A stretch of DNA of 26,916 nucleotides, taken from positions 3,355,062 through 3,381,977 of the forward strand of contig BFEA01000043.1 in assembly GCA_003427395.1 (NCBI GenBank), in the 5' to 3' direction. Below, piece by piece: positions 26,746 to 26,916 of this stretch. This stretch comes from Chara braunii. Lineage: Eukaryota; Streptophyta; Charophyceae; Charales; Characeae. Positions within the stretch are counted from its first letter, which is position 1; the number at the start of each line of letters is the position of its first letter. The notes under the pieces were generated by a model. The model had not been told where the DNA came from and searched no databases. It saw only the letters and a program-made list of their open reading frames with translations. The translations under genes and the position numbers were made by a program.

Positions 26746-26916
26746 ACGCTACTCCGCGCGCTCGGCCATCAAACACGGCCGTGCACCCCGGGCAAGTCGC
26801 CCGGGGGTAACCTGCCTGGGGCACCCTGTGCAGGCAAAATCAGCTCTTCTTTTTGTTTGTTTGTTTTTTTTTCCCGGGTGGAGGTGTTCCGGCGATGGCC
26901 AGAAGAGCCCAAATCT
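26746..26916. other. Window end, GC-rich hairpins, no gene
   Basis: 'cggccatcaaacacggccg' and 'cccgggcaagtcgcccggg' can each form a short stem. A T-run with 'ccggcgatgg' follows. Nothing else is supported before the window ends. Confidence 0.4.

Noticed and set aside
1-26916. CRISPR array, bacterial operons or phage genes
   Set aside because: Repeat spacing, decayed LTR and LINE elements, U6 RNA and a plant GT8 gene are all eukaryotic. The tandem arrays have no unique spacers of CRISPR form.

Overview
This window is a transposon-dense stretch of a eukaryotic nuclear genome. The only well-preserved protein gene (minus strand, 3348-5369) is a plant-type glycosyltransferase family 8 membrane protein of the PGSIP7/8 kind, which points to a streptophyte: a land plant or charophyte alga. 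I lean towards a charophyte such as Chara, but that is a guess from the style of the repeats and is not proven here. Single N bases at 13992 and 15870 suggest a draft assembly.

Layout. 1-2730: diverged tandem repeats built on 'tcccaac/ggtccca' words, short satellites, and a poly-A/(GA)n tract between 10-bp direct repeats. 2731-6240: the GT8 gene with a strong G-run cluster on each side. 6250-6720: a 32-bp minisatellite inside a 171-bp higher-order repeat. 7481-7844: two tandem 182-bp units, each with a 14-bp palindrome and a TATA box. 7990-12540: a plus-strand LTR retrotransposon remnant (LTR, PBS-like site, decayed gag, second LTR). 12541-13600: AT-rich dispersed repeats. 13603-13818 (minus): a RING-finger fragment whose first zinc cysteine is a TGA stop. 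14577-18412: relatives of the same LTR family in both orientations around a minus-strand gag-protease remnant with a mutated protease active site and zinc knuckle.

18550-22110 holds an L1-like LINE on the minus strand (endonuclease, then reverse transcriptase). It is 5' truncated and broken by a 288-bp TIR element, a 51-bp insert with 14-bp target duplication, and a fourfold 32-bp internal repeat. 22286-22560 carries a long inverted repeat and related tandem units, one of which resembles the 51-bp insert. 23781-25250 is a 1.47-kb DNA transposon with 18/20 matching terminal inverted repeats and possible TTT target duplication. The right end (26100-26745) has a tRNA-SINE-like segment with an (AAG)n tail, a recognisable U6 snRNA copy flanked by 17-bp direct repeats starting TTAAAA, and a second, scrambled U6 copy.

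Only the GT8 gene looks functional. The rest is a record of nested insertion and decay, in which LINE-type machinery is a plausible source of the U6 retrocopy. Junctions and reading frames were read by eye; no alignments or database searches were run.
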